The notes below the pieces were generated by a model. The model had not been told where the DNA came from and searched no databases. It saw nothing but the letters and a program-made list of their open reading frames with translations. Below are positions 1 to 8,379 of a DNA stretch of 27,512 bases, piece by piece (within the stretch, counting starts at the first letter, position 1; each line of letters starts with the position of its first letter). A program made the translations under genes and the position numbers. The stretch is from positions 1-27,512 of the IMG/VR virus record IMGVR_UViG_3300031952_000112. One strand, written 5' to 3'. This DNA comes from a virus.

Positions 1-2225
1 TATTGGTCGATTGGGTCGACCACTGGATCAGCTGGTGGTGGAGGTCCAGCCGATGGATCATTAGTGATATCTGGTGGGCCACTAGATGGATCGTGCACGC
101 CTGGATTATTGCCATTTTTATCCATATCTGGTGGATTATCATTTCTGCCACCCTGGCCAGGACCACAATGAACCACCTTTGAGTCAACTGGACCCTTCTT
201 ACTCTTAGTTGGGTCACATCCCCTTTCCTTGTCAAAATCTTCCGGCTTAAGAGGATTGCATTCCATCGGAGATGGCGATTTGGGAGATGGAGACCCACCA
301 CATGGAGGCGCTGACCCAGCGGGGTGCCTCGGCATCTGTATGGCCCTATGTGTACCGCACATCTTATCAGTATAGAAATCTTTAGTCCTTAGCACTGGGC
401 CAGCTCTAACTTCAGCACCACGAATGTTGACCTGGCCACCAGCCAGCATATCAATGTTACCACCAGCTTTCATTTGGATATTACCAGCCGCAATGATTTC
501 TACGTCCTTTTGTGCAAATATTTGTACACTCTTTAAACCATTGCGTATGATGATATAATCAGTCGAATCGTTTATACAGATATATTTCTTTTTCTTTCTA
601 TCTCTCCAAATTGCAAAATCATTATCCTTGGATAGCCATATGCCTCTATCGTCGGCGTCCTTCATCTCAGTCCACGTACCACCGCACGATTCCTTTCCGC
701 CACTATCGCGCATTTCTATGCCCTGACCCTTCGGGGTCTTAAGCCGAACATATTTGTTTCTCTCATCTAGGACTAAATGGAATGAATATTTTTCAACATT
801 AAGACCCTTGAATGTCTTAAGAGCCCATGGCACTCTTTTATATGGCCCGTCAAATTCCCTCGATATTGTCTGCGGCGGTTTGGTTGTTAGGCATGCATAG
901 TCCCACTTCTGGTTAAGCTCTAAGCCAATACCGTTTGCGGTGTACATCGCCCATCGTTGAAGTTCATCTTTTAAATTGAATTCACAACCAAAGTGATAGC
1001 CGTCTCTTCTACCACCGATAAAAATACCATTCCCAAATGGTTTTTCCTTATTTTGTGGGTCTTTTGGGTCTGACCCAGCATCATCTGCGGCAAACACTAA
1101 TTGCCACGGTGTGCACCAATACCATCCTCTAGCATCCCCCTGGCCATCGCCCCATTGTTCATCATTAAACGGTTTAGTGCCAACATCGGATTTATTTAAT
1201 CTCTTAATGAAATTATTCTTCTCAAGATCGGCGCCCTTGGACCACGATCGCATATATGTGCCGTCCTTAGTCGCCATCCTAATCCATAACTGATTTTTCT
1301 CATCTTTACCATCAACATCAGTCAAGTCTTTTACGCCATCAAATTCTCCTGGTCTCGATTTCTTATATCCAACATCTCTCATCTCTAGCTTATGACCAAA
1401 GCGAGTTCTCCATTCTATTCTGCGCTCGTCATATCCCTTTGGCTCTCCTTCCGACAGCATCTTCTGGAAATATTTCCACCTGCTAATTTCAAAATCTTCA
1501 TCTTTATCAAAATCGCCGTCGAATTCATTCTTCCATTTATATCCAACATCAGACATCGTCATGAAATTCCCATATTTTGATATGTGCGCCATCAATTTGA
1601 AATCTGGCTTGTTCTCTTCTGGTGGCTTCACCGAGGCTTTATATTCACCTTGTGAGACTGGGTCTGTTCCAACTGGTGCTGGTTTCTCGGCGTGTTCCTT
1701 CGGGAAGAATCCAACGGCACCCATGAAGAATAAGTTACCATATCTGTCCTTAAGACCGGTGTTCATCGGCCTTTCGTCTTTTGGAAGATAATCCTCATCA
1801 TAGTCATTTGGTGAACCGGCTGGTTCTCCCCTTTCATTTACAGCCAATTGTGTCTTACCATAAATTGACTCTAGTGTATATAGTTTCCTTCTGGTGGGGT
1901 TTGCGGCTCCGGTCCACATTATGCCATAAGGATGACCTTTTTCAAAATTCACCCATACCCAATCGCCCTTACAAATACATGGCCAGAAACCAGCTCTCTT
2001 ACCACCAGCTGGAGGGGCTGGAATTGCCCATGGACATTCCTCGGGCTTTAGATCCTCATTGTGTAATTCTGGAACTTGAACTCTTACCCTATGCATTCTC
2101 AGAGGATCATTAGTCTCAACTACTTTGGCTCTATACCAACCCTTGAATTTTTCTGGTAGTTCTTTGACACGATCGCCAAAGAAGTCATTCCATATTTTAT
2201 CGACTTTGGTAACGCCGCCGCTCAT
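1..2225 (-). CDS. Baseplate central spike protein, gp5/phage baseplate V-like (partial, runs off left edge)
   Basis: An open frame of 741 codons reads from the ATG at 2225 to the window edge without a stop. Residues about 25-100 look like the OB-fold of gp5/VgrG-type spikes: a GWYRAKVVE strand, then RMHRVRVQVPEL, then GDWVWVNFEKGHPYGIMW. The middle holds repeated strand units (RYGNLFFM, SKYGNFMTM, RFGHKLEMRDVGY) like those that precede the trimeric beta-helix of such proteins. A beta-helix signature (GNIQMKAGGNIDMLAGGQVNI) lies near residue 570, and a Pro/Gly/Asp-rich tail follows. No T4-type lysozyme insert is visible. The start overlaps the stop of the upstream gp53-like gene (ATGA) and has a GGAGAG ribosome site. 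In the virion it would form the membrane-piercing needle below the hub. The C-terminus, which may bind a PAAR-like tip, is not in the window. Confidence 0.85.
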   Translation of the reverse strand, partial: MSGGVTKVDKIWNDFFGDRVKELPEKFKGWYRAKVVETNDPLRMHRVRVQVPELHNEDLKPEECPWAIPAPPAGGKRAGFWPCICKGDWVWVNFEKGHPYGIMWTGAANPTRRKLYTLESIYGKTQLAVNERGEPAGSPNDYDEDYLPKDERPMNTGLKDRYGNLFFMGAVGFFPKEHAEKPAPVGTDPVSQGEYKASVKPPEENKPDFKLMAHISKYGNFMTMSDVGYKWKNEFDGDFDKDEDFEISRWKYFQKMLSEGEPKGYDERRIEWRTRFGHKLEMRDVGYKKSRPGEFDGVKDLTDVDGKDEKNQLWIRMATKDGTYMRSWSKGADLEKNNFIKRLNKSDVGTKPFNDEQWGDGQGDARGWYWCTPWQLVFAADDAGSDPKDPQNKEKPFGNGIFIGGRRDGYHFGCEFNLKDELQRWAMYTANGIGLELNQKWDYACLTTKPPQTISREFDGPYKRVPWALKTFKGLNVEKYSFHLVLDERNKYVRLKTPKGQGIEMRDSGGKESCGGTWTEMKDADDRGIWLSKDNDFAIWRDRKKKKYICINDSTDYIIIRNGLKSVQIFAQKDVEIIAAGNIQMKAGGNIDMLAGGQVNIRGAEVRAGPVLRTKDFYTDKMCGTHRAIQMPRHPAGSAPPCGGSPSPKSPSPMECNPLKPEDFDKERGCDPTKSKKGPVDSKVVHCGPGQGGRNDNPPDMDKNGNNPGVHDPSSGPPDITNDPSAGPPPPADPVVDPIDQ

Positions 2226-2557
2226 AATTCTCTCCACACCGATGGTCTATTCGGCGCTTCAATAACGCTACCAGCTACTGGCCAGCCATCGAACGGATTT
2301 TCGACATTATTGAAAATCAACAGCACCCATTTAAAAATCGTCGTACCATATATATCATTGGATATTAGATCTGGCCTGCCAGCTCTACTGCCGTTGATTT
2401 CTATTTTAATAATGTTATTGGTGCCAAGCTTATCTCTATCAAGGAAATCAAATCTCTTCATCATGGCTGGTGTAAGATGGCTATTATATTGTATAAGCTC
2501 GGTAAGCTTAAATCTCGATGTCGATTTAAATATTGTGCTATCTGTAAAGATGGCCAT
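2222..2557 (-). CDS. Baseplate wedge protein, gp53-like
   Basis: A 111-residue protein. The ATG at 2557 is chosen over a GTG three codons upstream because the GTG overlaps the AGGAG ribosome site, which sits at ideal distance from the ATG. The central pattern (RPDLISNDIYGTTIFKWVLL, then NNVENPFDGWPVAGSVIEAP) matches the small T4 gp53/LysM-like wedge proteins, in which an R-P-D-[LI]-[IS] strand and a Y-G-[TN] turn precede a hydrophobic helix and a final G-x-x-[IL]-x-x-P strand. Its start overlaps the stop of the tube-fold gene (TAATG) and its stop overlaps the spike start (ATGA), so the three are probably translationally coupled. Its expected role is to link baseplate wedges around the hub. 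Confidence 0.65.
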   Translation of the reverse strand: MAIFTDSTIFKSTSRFKLTELIQYNSHLTPAMMKRFDFLDRDKLGTNNIIKIEINGSRAGRPDLISNDIYGTTIFKWVLLIFNNVENPFDGWPVAGSVIEAPNRPSVWREL

Positions 2558-3174
2558 TAATACCACTCCTTAAGTGGCTTTTGCACAGCCGATTCAATAT
2601 CTTGCTTTGCTTTCTCATTTCTATCAAAGATTCTCGTGTACATCATAAGATTCATAGTAACAGTAGCCTTCTGGTGGTATGCTTTACTGCCATCAAGTAT
2701 AATCTCATCACTATATGAAACGCTTGCATCCAGCACGCGCCATGTACTAATTTGCCCTTGCGCGAATGGAGCAACTTCATACATCCTAACTTGCAACAAT
2801 GGAGACATGGCCTTTTGCTGTCCGGCTACAATATCACGATAAAAATAACTCATGACCGTATGGACGGCGCTAGATACGCCAGCGACATTCCACGCTCCTC
2901 CTGTAACGACATATGTTAACTCCACAGTCATATTTGTTCCCTTAGATCCCTTCCAGACAGCAACTGGCTCATATGCATCTGAATCTTGCTCTTCATAATT
3001 TCCAGCTTTAGAAGTTGTTTTAACCCTTGGAGGAAACTGCAACGGAATTTTTTTACCGAGTACCTGGGTTGAAGGATCGCTACCACCAGGAAATCCATCA
3101 ATGGGATCTGGTGGCATCATTGTTAAAGACACTGCGTTTAATATATCAGTGTCAGCTTTAATTTTACTAAACAT
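2557..3174 (-). CDS. Baseplate/tail protein with probable tube-like fold (gp48/gp54 or XkdP-N type)
   Basis: A 205-residue protein with AGGTGA just upstream of the ATG. The order of segments (LQFPPRVKTTSKAGNYEE, EPVAVWKGSKGTNMTVELTYVV, a YFYRDI helix, LLQVRMYEV, TWRVLDASVSYSD, KATVTMNLMMYTRIF) is the alternating strand layout of small baseplate proteins that carry the tail-tube fold and cap the tube at the baseplate. This is a family-level impression, not a specific match. It lies between the tape measure and the gp53-like wedge gene, a normal place for a tube-initiator or LysM-type baseplate protein. No LysM repeat is visible in the C-terminal 40 residues, which are helical and charged. Confidence 0.5.
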   Translation of the reverse strand: MFSKIKADTDILNAVSLTMMPPDPIDGFPGGSDPSTQVLGKKIPLQFPPRVKTTSKAGNYEEQDSDAYEPVAVWKGSKGTNMTVELTYVVTGGAWNVAGVSSAVHTVMSYFYRDIVAGQQKAMSPLLQVRMYEVAPFAQGQISTWRVLDASVSYSDEIILDGSKAYHQKATVTMNLMMYTRIFDRNEKAKQDIESAVQKPLKEWY

Positions 3175-3181
3175 AGGTCAC

Positions 3182-6100
3182 CTACCAAGCCGAAACGGCT
3201 GGCCCAAGTTCTGATGGTCTTTCAGATATCTTCGGCAAATGCTCCTCGAGTATGGCGACGATCTTCTTAGCCTCATCGCTATTCTTCAATATTGATATTA
3301 TTTCTGCTAATGGCGCTGATAATTTAGCGAACTTCTCAACAAGTTCTTTTAATTCTCTCTCTCCCTTAGATTCTCGCCCCATCTCTTGGTCAATGGTCGT
3401 GCTAACTGGACTAGCTCGTTCTGGTGGAACACCAGTAATGGCATATTTAATTTGCTCAAGTGGTGTCATCACTTCCGATATGTCAGTCGGCTTTTTAGCG
3501 CCACCACCAACCATTTTATTAATGTCAGCTATTGGATCTAATAACCTATCAAAGAACCCTCCAATTATTGGGAACTGTGACATGGCCGATTTGCCAATCT
3601 TCATAAATTGCGGAGCAACCATCGCTACGTATGGTAACGCAGCCCGGACAAGTTTATCAATTCCTAATAGCCCAGATCCGCTTAATTTACCTTTAGCCCA
3701 CGTAGCGGCTCTACCAATTAGTGGTATCTTCTCTGCTACTCCAAGGACGCCCGACACTGCAGCCTTGGCCCCCTGAGCGATATACTTAAATGGATGAGCT
3801 GCAACATCAGCAATTTTGACCAAAATGTTAAAAAAGTCCTTGACTACACCAATTAAAACCTTAAATGGCGATATAATAGCAGACCCAATTGAACTCAAAA
3901 GCCCAATGAAACCTTTAACTCCATATGATATAAGTTTAAATATTGCAAGCAATGGGAGCAGAGCAACTTTGATTGTTATTTTAACAATATCATAAAAGAA
4001 CTTGAAACCTTGTATTAATTTCCCTATCGGAGTCATACAGAAAAATATGGCTTTGGTGACTTTCCAAATATAGTCCCCAATAGACCCGAATACTCCACCA
4101 ACTACTTTTAACGAAGGAGACTTAAACACTGAGATGAGCGCCTTCATCGCGCCGATCAGCAATTTTACCGGTAGCATTATTATCCAGATAGCAGCCTTAA
4201 GAGGAAGCAATGCTACCTTCACTAACCACGTTGTGGCCGAAGTTATTGATGTTAGTACGCTGCCCCATGATTTACCAGCACTAGCACTACCAAATATAGC
4301 TTTCTTTAGCTCGCCCCATGCTTTAGACAATTCATCTAGAACATCTTTAAGTGGCTTAATAGTTGCTTTCCATGCATCACCAAATCCCTTTTTTATGGCC
4401 CCAGCCACATCTTTAATTGCACCCCATATTCTACCAAATATCTCATATATTAGCTTACCCGCCCATATAATTGGCATTAACACAATTCCAGCCACAAATT
4501 TTAACGCTTTAAATGCCACACCAAGCAAAACCACGGTTGCCACAATGGTTATAAGCGGTAGCATAATTGGAGCCAGCGAAGTGATAAACATCAAACCAAG
4601 GGCCATCACTATATCAAGCACCACAGCTGTTGCAGCATATATCATCATTTCGACTGCGCCCAACTTCTCGAGTATATTCATGAAGAAACTAGTTGCCTTA
4701 ATTATTGGATTTAAGACCATAAATATCGTCGAGAATACCTTCGATAGTGGTTTTAAAGCCTTGACCATTATTGCCATTATTGGCTCAAGCATGCGGATAA
4801 ATTCTTGCTTGATCGTGGTCAGAGATTGTTTAAATGAATCATTTATCTTCTTCGATTTCTCCATCTCAGCATATTGCTGCTTGAGTTTCTTATTTAGACC
4901 CTCCACCCCACCCTCTGCTTTTGCCATCTTATGCATCATGTCAATTTCAGCTTCGCTAACGCCATAAATCTTAGCGATTATAGACTTCTGAGCAGCATTC
5001 ATCTTATCCCAGTTAGCAGTTCTCTTAACAAGTTCAGTACCAACATAAGCCATTCTATCCTGCAAATTAGTGAATTGCTTACCAAGCGCACCAGTCAATA
5101 TTGACGTTTTACTCCAGACGTCGGTTACAGCCTCCATAATTCTCTTTGCGTTTTCGGCTGATCCTCCGAACTTCTTAAATTGCTCGGTCAATACCATCAT
5201 TGACGATGCGTATTGTTCAACAGCTTCGTCTCCAAATAGAGCTACAAGTTTAGACGCCTTCGAGGTCATATCGCTAAGAATCTCACCGGCCTCTGCTGAA
5301 CTTAAGCCCAATCTTTCCATTCCTGATACAATGACATTTAACGATTTGGTCACACTAGTAGTGTTCTTTGTTAAACCAACCACAGTTCTGGTGAAATCTG
5401 CAGTTGTCTTTTCGCTGATTCCCGTGGCTACGCTAAACTTAGCGACTGTTTGACTAATTTCCCTATATTGTCTGCCAGTGGCTACTGTACTCATGCCAGA
5501 CTCAATTACCGCCTTGGTAAACTTAATTGCTTCTTCACCTGTCAACCCGAGGCTTGACCTTAAATCCTGCGATGCGTCAACAGCATCGTGTATTGAGCCT
5601 ACCGCTCGATATGTGGTGGTCCTAAACGCATCTTCAACTTCCATGAATTCTTCATAAGCATGTTTAAGTAGTACCATCGAAGCACTTACAAAGTTTCCTG
5701 TTTTGGCGGCATCGATGAACGCCTGGGTTACTTGAGCTTCCTTTGGCAACAGTGCTTCCAACGGCGTAAGCAACAATGTCCATGCTGCTTCGGATAATTT
5801 AATGGCTGCATACGCAACTCCCAATGGCCCTGCAACGGCTCCAGCTGCCGCACCAGCGGTACCCATGGCCGCACCAGCTCCCCCGGTGGCTGCACCCATT
5901 TTGGCCATTGCGCCGCCAGCCTTACCTGCTGTAGTACCAAGGCCACTCATAGATTTGGACGCGATACCACTCGCATTGGCCACAGTCTTGCTGCTACTAG
6001 ATGCTGAAGATCCAATATCGTTGAAAGATTTAATAGTTGCATGACTTGCCTTACGGTATGTCGTACCAGATTTCCCAAACGATTGGGACATTTTAACCGC

Positions 6101-6847
6101 TGATTCACCAGTTTTCCCACCCTCTTTAATTATAGTCTTGTTATTTTTTGTTAACTCAGATCCAATATCGCCAATGGATTCATTAGTAGTTTGACTCGCT
6201 TTTGATATTCCATTGCCGTTTTTCGCAAATAGCTGCGACAATTTGGACATAGATTGTGGCATCTGCGTGCCAGTTGCCTTCAAGAACCCACGCGATGCAC
6301 CGAGAAATCCTGAAAATGCTTGGCTCATCTTCGAGCCAAAGAGGCTTTTAGTTAGACCTTCTGCACCTTCAGTAAAATTTTCCCATTCAGTGTTCTCTAT
6401 AGTTTCCCTAGTGCTATCGAGTTTATCATTAAAATCTTCGAGCTTCTCCCTAGCCTCCTGAGCTTGATCGCTATACTCACCAAAAGCATTCTCCATCTCA
6501 ATGACTTGAGTTTTAAGACCTTCTATTCTATCTCTACAAAATGAGGCATATTTGTCGAAATCTTGAAGTGATCCAGACGCACCCTTAACTCCTCTCTCTA
6601 ATGCACGAAATTCTTTGTTGAAATTACCCAAAAGCTTTTTCTGAACTTCTGCCATATGAGAACTACTTTTGGTTACGTCATTGAATTGCTCTATGGCTCT
6701 ACTATCAACCTTAATTTCCATACCCTTTGATAATATATTTTGTATATTGATAGCCTGGGCCTCTATGCCCTTCAACGCCTCAACGGCTGGCCCGGCATTG
6801 AGCTTAAATTCAACACCAAGAGCATAAACGTTTAAATCACCTGGCAT
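3182..6847 (-). CDS. Tail tape measure protein
   Basis: The longest gene in the window (1221 aa). Residues 1-155 are charged and helical, likely coiled coil. Residues 202-301 hold a 50-residue tandem repeat. Residues 300-350 are an Ala/Gly-rich hydrophobic stretch, and residues about 690-1010 carry many hydrophobic, probably membrane-active helices (for example 735-800, 875-905 and 965-1005). The C-terminal 80 residues are charged again. This architecture, size and position are typical of tape measures, which set tail length, fill the tube and exit into the host envelope on injection. At the usual ~0.15 nm per residue the tail would be near 180 nm (inference). The start overlaps the hub gene's end by 11 nt and has an AGGA ribosome site. 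No lytic domain was recognised. Confidence 0.9.
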   Translation of the reverse strand: MPGDLNVYALGVEFKLNAGPAVEALKGIEAQAINIQNILSKGMEIKVDSRAIEQFNDVTKSSSHMAEVQKKLLGNFNKEFRALERGVKGASGSLQDFDKYASFCRDRIEGLKTQVIEMENAFGEYSDQAQEAREKLEDFNDKLDSTRETIENTEWENFTEGAEGLTKSLFGSKMSQAFSGFLGASRGFLKATGTQMPQSMSKLSQLFAKNGNGISKASQTTNESIGDIGSELTKNNKTIIKEGGKTGESAVKMSQSFGKSGTTYRKASHATIKSFNDIGSSASSSSKTVANASGIASKSMSGLGTTAGKAGGAMAKMGAATGGAGAAMGTAGAAAGAVAGPLGVAYAAIKLSEAAWTLLLTPLEALLPKEAQVTQAFIDAAKTGNFVSASMVLLKHAYEEFMEVEDAFRTTTYRAVGSIHDAVDASQDLRSSLGLTGEEAIKFTKAVIESGMSTVATGRQYREISQTVAKFSVATGISEKTTADFTRTVVGLTKNTTSVTKSLNVIVSGMERLGLSSAEAGEILSDMTSKASKLVALFGDEAVEQYASSMMVLTEQFKKFGGSAENAKRIMEAVTDVWSKTSILTGALGKQFTNLQDRMAYVGTELVKRTANWDKMNAAQKSIIAKIYGVSEAEIDMMHKMAKAEGGVEGLNKKLKQQYAEMEKSKKINDSFKQSLTTIKQEFIRMLEPIMAIMVKALKPLSKVFSTIFMVLNPIIKATSFFMNILEKLGAVEMMIYAATAVVLDIVMALGLMFITSLAPIMLPLITIVATVVLLGVAFKALKFVAGIVLMPIIWAGKLIYEIFGRIWGAIKDVAGAIKKGFGDAWKATIKPLKDVLDELSKAWGELKKAIFGSASAGKSWGSVLTSITSATTWLVKVALLPLKAAIWIIMLPVKLLIGAMKALISVFKSPSLKVVGGVFGSIGDYIWKVTKAIFFCMTPIGKLIQGFKFFYDIVKITIKVALLPLLAIFKLISYGVKGFIGLLSSIGSAIISPFKVLIGVVKDFFNILVKIADVAAHPFKYIAQGAKAAVSGVLGVAEKIPLIGRAATWAKGKLSGSGLLGIDKLVRAALPYVAMVAPQFMKIGKSAMSQFPIIGGFFDRLLDPIADINKMVGGGAKKPTDISEVMTPLEQIKYAITGVPPERASPVSTTIDQEMGRESKGERELKELVEKFAKLSAPLAEIISILKNSDEAKKIVAILEEHLPKISERPSELGPAVSAW
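5945..6244 (-). repeat. Tandem 50-residue repeat inside the tape measure gene
   Basis: Residues 202-251 and 252-301 of the tape measure align with exact 50-residue register: K[LM]SQxF, then KAS[QH]xT, then a helix ending in DIGS, then a Lys/Ser/Thr-rich run. A partial earlier copy begins with KMSQAF at residue 173. Each full unit is 150 bp. Confidence 0.7.
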
Positions 6848-8072
6848 TTGGTCCTACCTTTTTGGCTGCAGCATCGAAGTCGAGACGATTGATGAATAAA
6901 TCTGTCCTCCAAAATTTCGGCGTAATCGTATGGTAAAAACTAGTCACAAGCCAGTGACCTGCCAGAAAATATGGCTGACCATCAAGCCCTATCCACTGTA
7001 ATGTAATTGTAGAAACGCCAAGATCTAGTGGGTCGGAAAATACGCGATCACCGTGTATTGCAACCCTCATTCTCATAATGTAGCCAAGCATGTTGAGAAA
7101 TTCTAATCTAGCTCTACCATCTATATAATCTTTATATGGTATACCAACGTTACCAGCTGATTCTTCGGGAATCGCTGGCGCAAATGTGCTAAATATTTTC
7201 GATGAGGTCTTAAACCCCCTATCCTGCCCAAATTTAGTGTTCGATTTATTACCAGTGTTCTTATCGTATACCTTTGCTTTTTCTTTCTCGGTAACTGTGT
7301 CGATATAATAGCCTGATATCGCTGACATTCCGGCTGTATGCTCTTCTGAATGCAATACATGTGTGAAGTTATCTAGCATAATTTCAAAATCTAATGTGTC
7401 GCCAGGCCCAGCATCTTTTTGAGAAACAATCAGCAAACCAAGATCTTTGCTATTAAGCCCATATTCTTCCTTAATAACAATTCTATCATCCTTAGAGTTA
7501 ACCACCCATTTAGTTTTATTGGGCGTTAGCGGTGATGACCAGTCAAGCAACGACAAAATGAACGTCTTCGGATCCTGCCTCATCATCCACCAATTACCTT
7601 TAACATTATCTATGGTTTTAGTGACCTCGACATTACCAATGCCATTTTCAGAGCATACTTTCTTAATCACATCAGAAACAGATCCCTCATAATATTTTCC
7701 ATCTGATTTACCTCTACTTAATAACCATGTTGGTGGGTCAATGGCTATAAATTCAAGAGATGCGAGTTCGCCTTCGCCTTTACCATACAAGTTAATCATA
7801 TACGCTATTCTATCTTCTGTTTGGTTCTCTTTTTCTGATTTCCACTCAAAATGAAAAGTGACTTTAACAGGTTCATTTCTTGCTTTTTTCAAATAATAAA
7901 GATCAGTAATCTTCTTAAGTAAATTAAAGAAGGGGTCTCTCAGCCTAGCTCTAACAATATATCCATTGTTGATTGCTGCTCTCCATTCAAGCCTGGTGTA
8001 ATATGGTGCTACATCGATATCCTCAATTACAAGCTTGGTCCAAGTCGCATATCCAGTCTTAGGCTCACCCAT
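6837..8072 (-). CDS. Baseplate hub protein, gp27/gpD-like
   Basis: A 411-residue protein. The N-terminus (KLVIEDIDVAPYYTRLEWRAA, then VRARLRDPFFNLLKKI) resembles the first beta-barrel of gp27/gpD hubs. The central segment (PTWLLSRGKSDG, then GSVSDVIKKVCSENGI, then WWMMRQDPKTFILSLLDWSSP) matches the conserved hub theme in which a 'secretion helix' is followed by an M-x-Q-x-x-x-T-x-x-[FI]-[LI] helix. The C-terminal barrel ends with FLAGHWLVTSFYHTITPKFWRTDLFINR, a common closing strand set for hubs. It forms the trimeric platform between tube and spike. Its ATG overlaps the stop of the 92-aa gene (TAATG) and its end overlaps the tape measure start, so it sits in a coupled hub/tape-measure unit. 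Confidence 0.75.
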   Translation of the reverse strand: MGEPKTGYATWTKLVIEDIDVAPYYTRLEWRAAINNGYIVRARLRDPFFNLLKKITDLYYLKKARNEPVKVTFHFEWKSEKENQTEDRIAYMINLYGKGEGELASLEFIAIDPPTWLLSRGKSDGKYYEGSVSDVIKKVCSENGIGNVEVTKTIDNVKGNWWMMRQDPKTFILSLLDWSSPLTPNKTKWVVNSKDDRIVIKEEYGLNSKDLGLLIVSQKDAGPGDTLDFEIMLDNFTHVLHSEEHTAGMSAISGYYIDTVTEKEKAKVYDKNTGNKSNTKFGQDRGFKTSSKIFSTFAPAIPEESAGNVGIPYKDYIDGRARLEFLNMLGYIMRMRVAIHGDRVFSDPLDLGVSTITLQWIGLDGQPYFLAGHWLVTSFYHTITPKFWRTDLFINRLDFDAAAKKVGPNAR

Positions 8073-8350
8073 TAAATTGTTCTCTCTTCTATTATAGAAT
8101 ATCTACCACTCTTCAGTTCAGTTAATGCCACACCATACGATGCAAGATGCAATTTCAACCACTCGCTAAGAACTCCCTGGTCCATCGAATTTAGTTTCGC
8201 CGCATTGTCGCGAATTTTCTTAACGCAACTATCGCTCAATTTATCAGATCTAAGGCATATCAATTGCCCGTCCTTCCCAACACCGACAGCAAGTACAACA
8301 GATGGTTTCTTATTCTTCCCAGCCCAATACTCGATATTCAGCAAGCGCAT
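8072..8350 (-). CDS. Hypothetical protein (92 aa), tail module
   Basis: A small protein with an AGAGGT ribosome site in front of its ATG. It has a strand-rich N-terminal half (SVVLAVGVGKDGQLICLRS), a central helix, and a charged C-terminus. No family is recognised. It lies directly upstream of, and overlaps, the hub gene. Small hub-assembly factors occupy such positions in T4-like phages, so an assembly role is possible but rests only on context. Confidence 0.7.
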   Translation of the reverse strand: MRLLNIEYWAGKNKKPSVVLAVGVGKDGQLICLRSDKLSDSCVKKIRDNAAKLNSMDQGVLSEWLKLHLASYGVALTELKSGRYSIIEERTI

Positions 8351-8356
8351 TTCTAC

Positions 8357-8367
8357 CTCTATTTATA
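8357..8367 (-). promoter_or_regulatory. TATAAATA-like element (T4-late-promoter-like), uncertain
   Basis: TATAAATAGAG is read on the minus strand just before the 92-aa gene. It contains the T4 late promoter octamer TATAAATA exactly. It lies only 7 nt from the start codon and overlaps the ribosome site, so if used it would give an almost leaderless transcript. It may be fortuitous. Confidence 0.25.
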
Positions 8368-8379
8368 TTTGAGATAGGA

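Noticed and set aside
1111-2113. Several plus-strand frames of 60-110 codons at the left end
   Set aside because: They are antisense to the continuous minus-strand spike frame, which has OB-fold and beta-helix features.
3252-3776. 174-codon plus-strand frame
   Set aside because: Shadow of the tape measure C-terminus. No ribosome site, and composition typical of reverse-complement coding.
4134-4967. 277-codon plus-strand open frame opposite the tape measure
   Set aside because: It lies wholly within the strongly supported tape measure gene. Its product is Ile/Ser/Pro-rich low-quality protein typical of an antisense frame, and it has no ribosome site.
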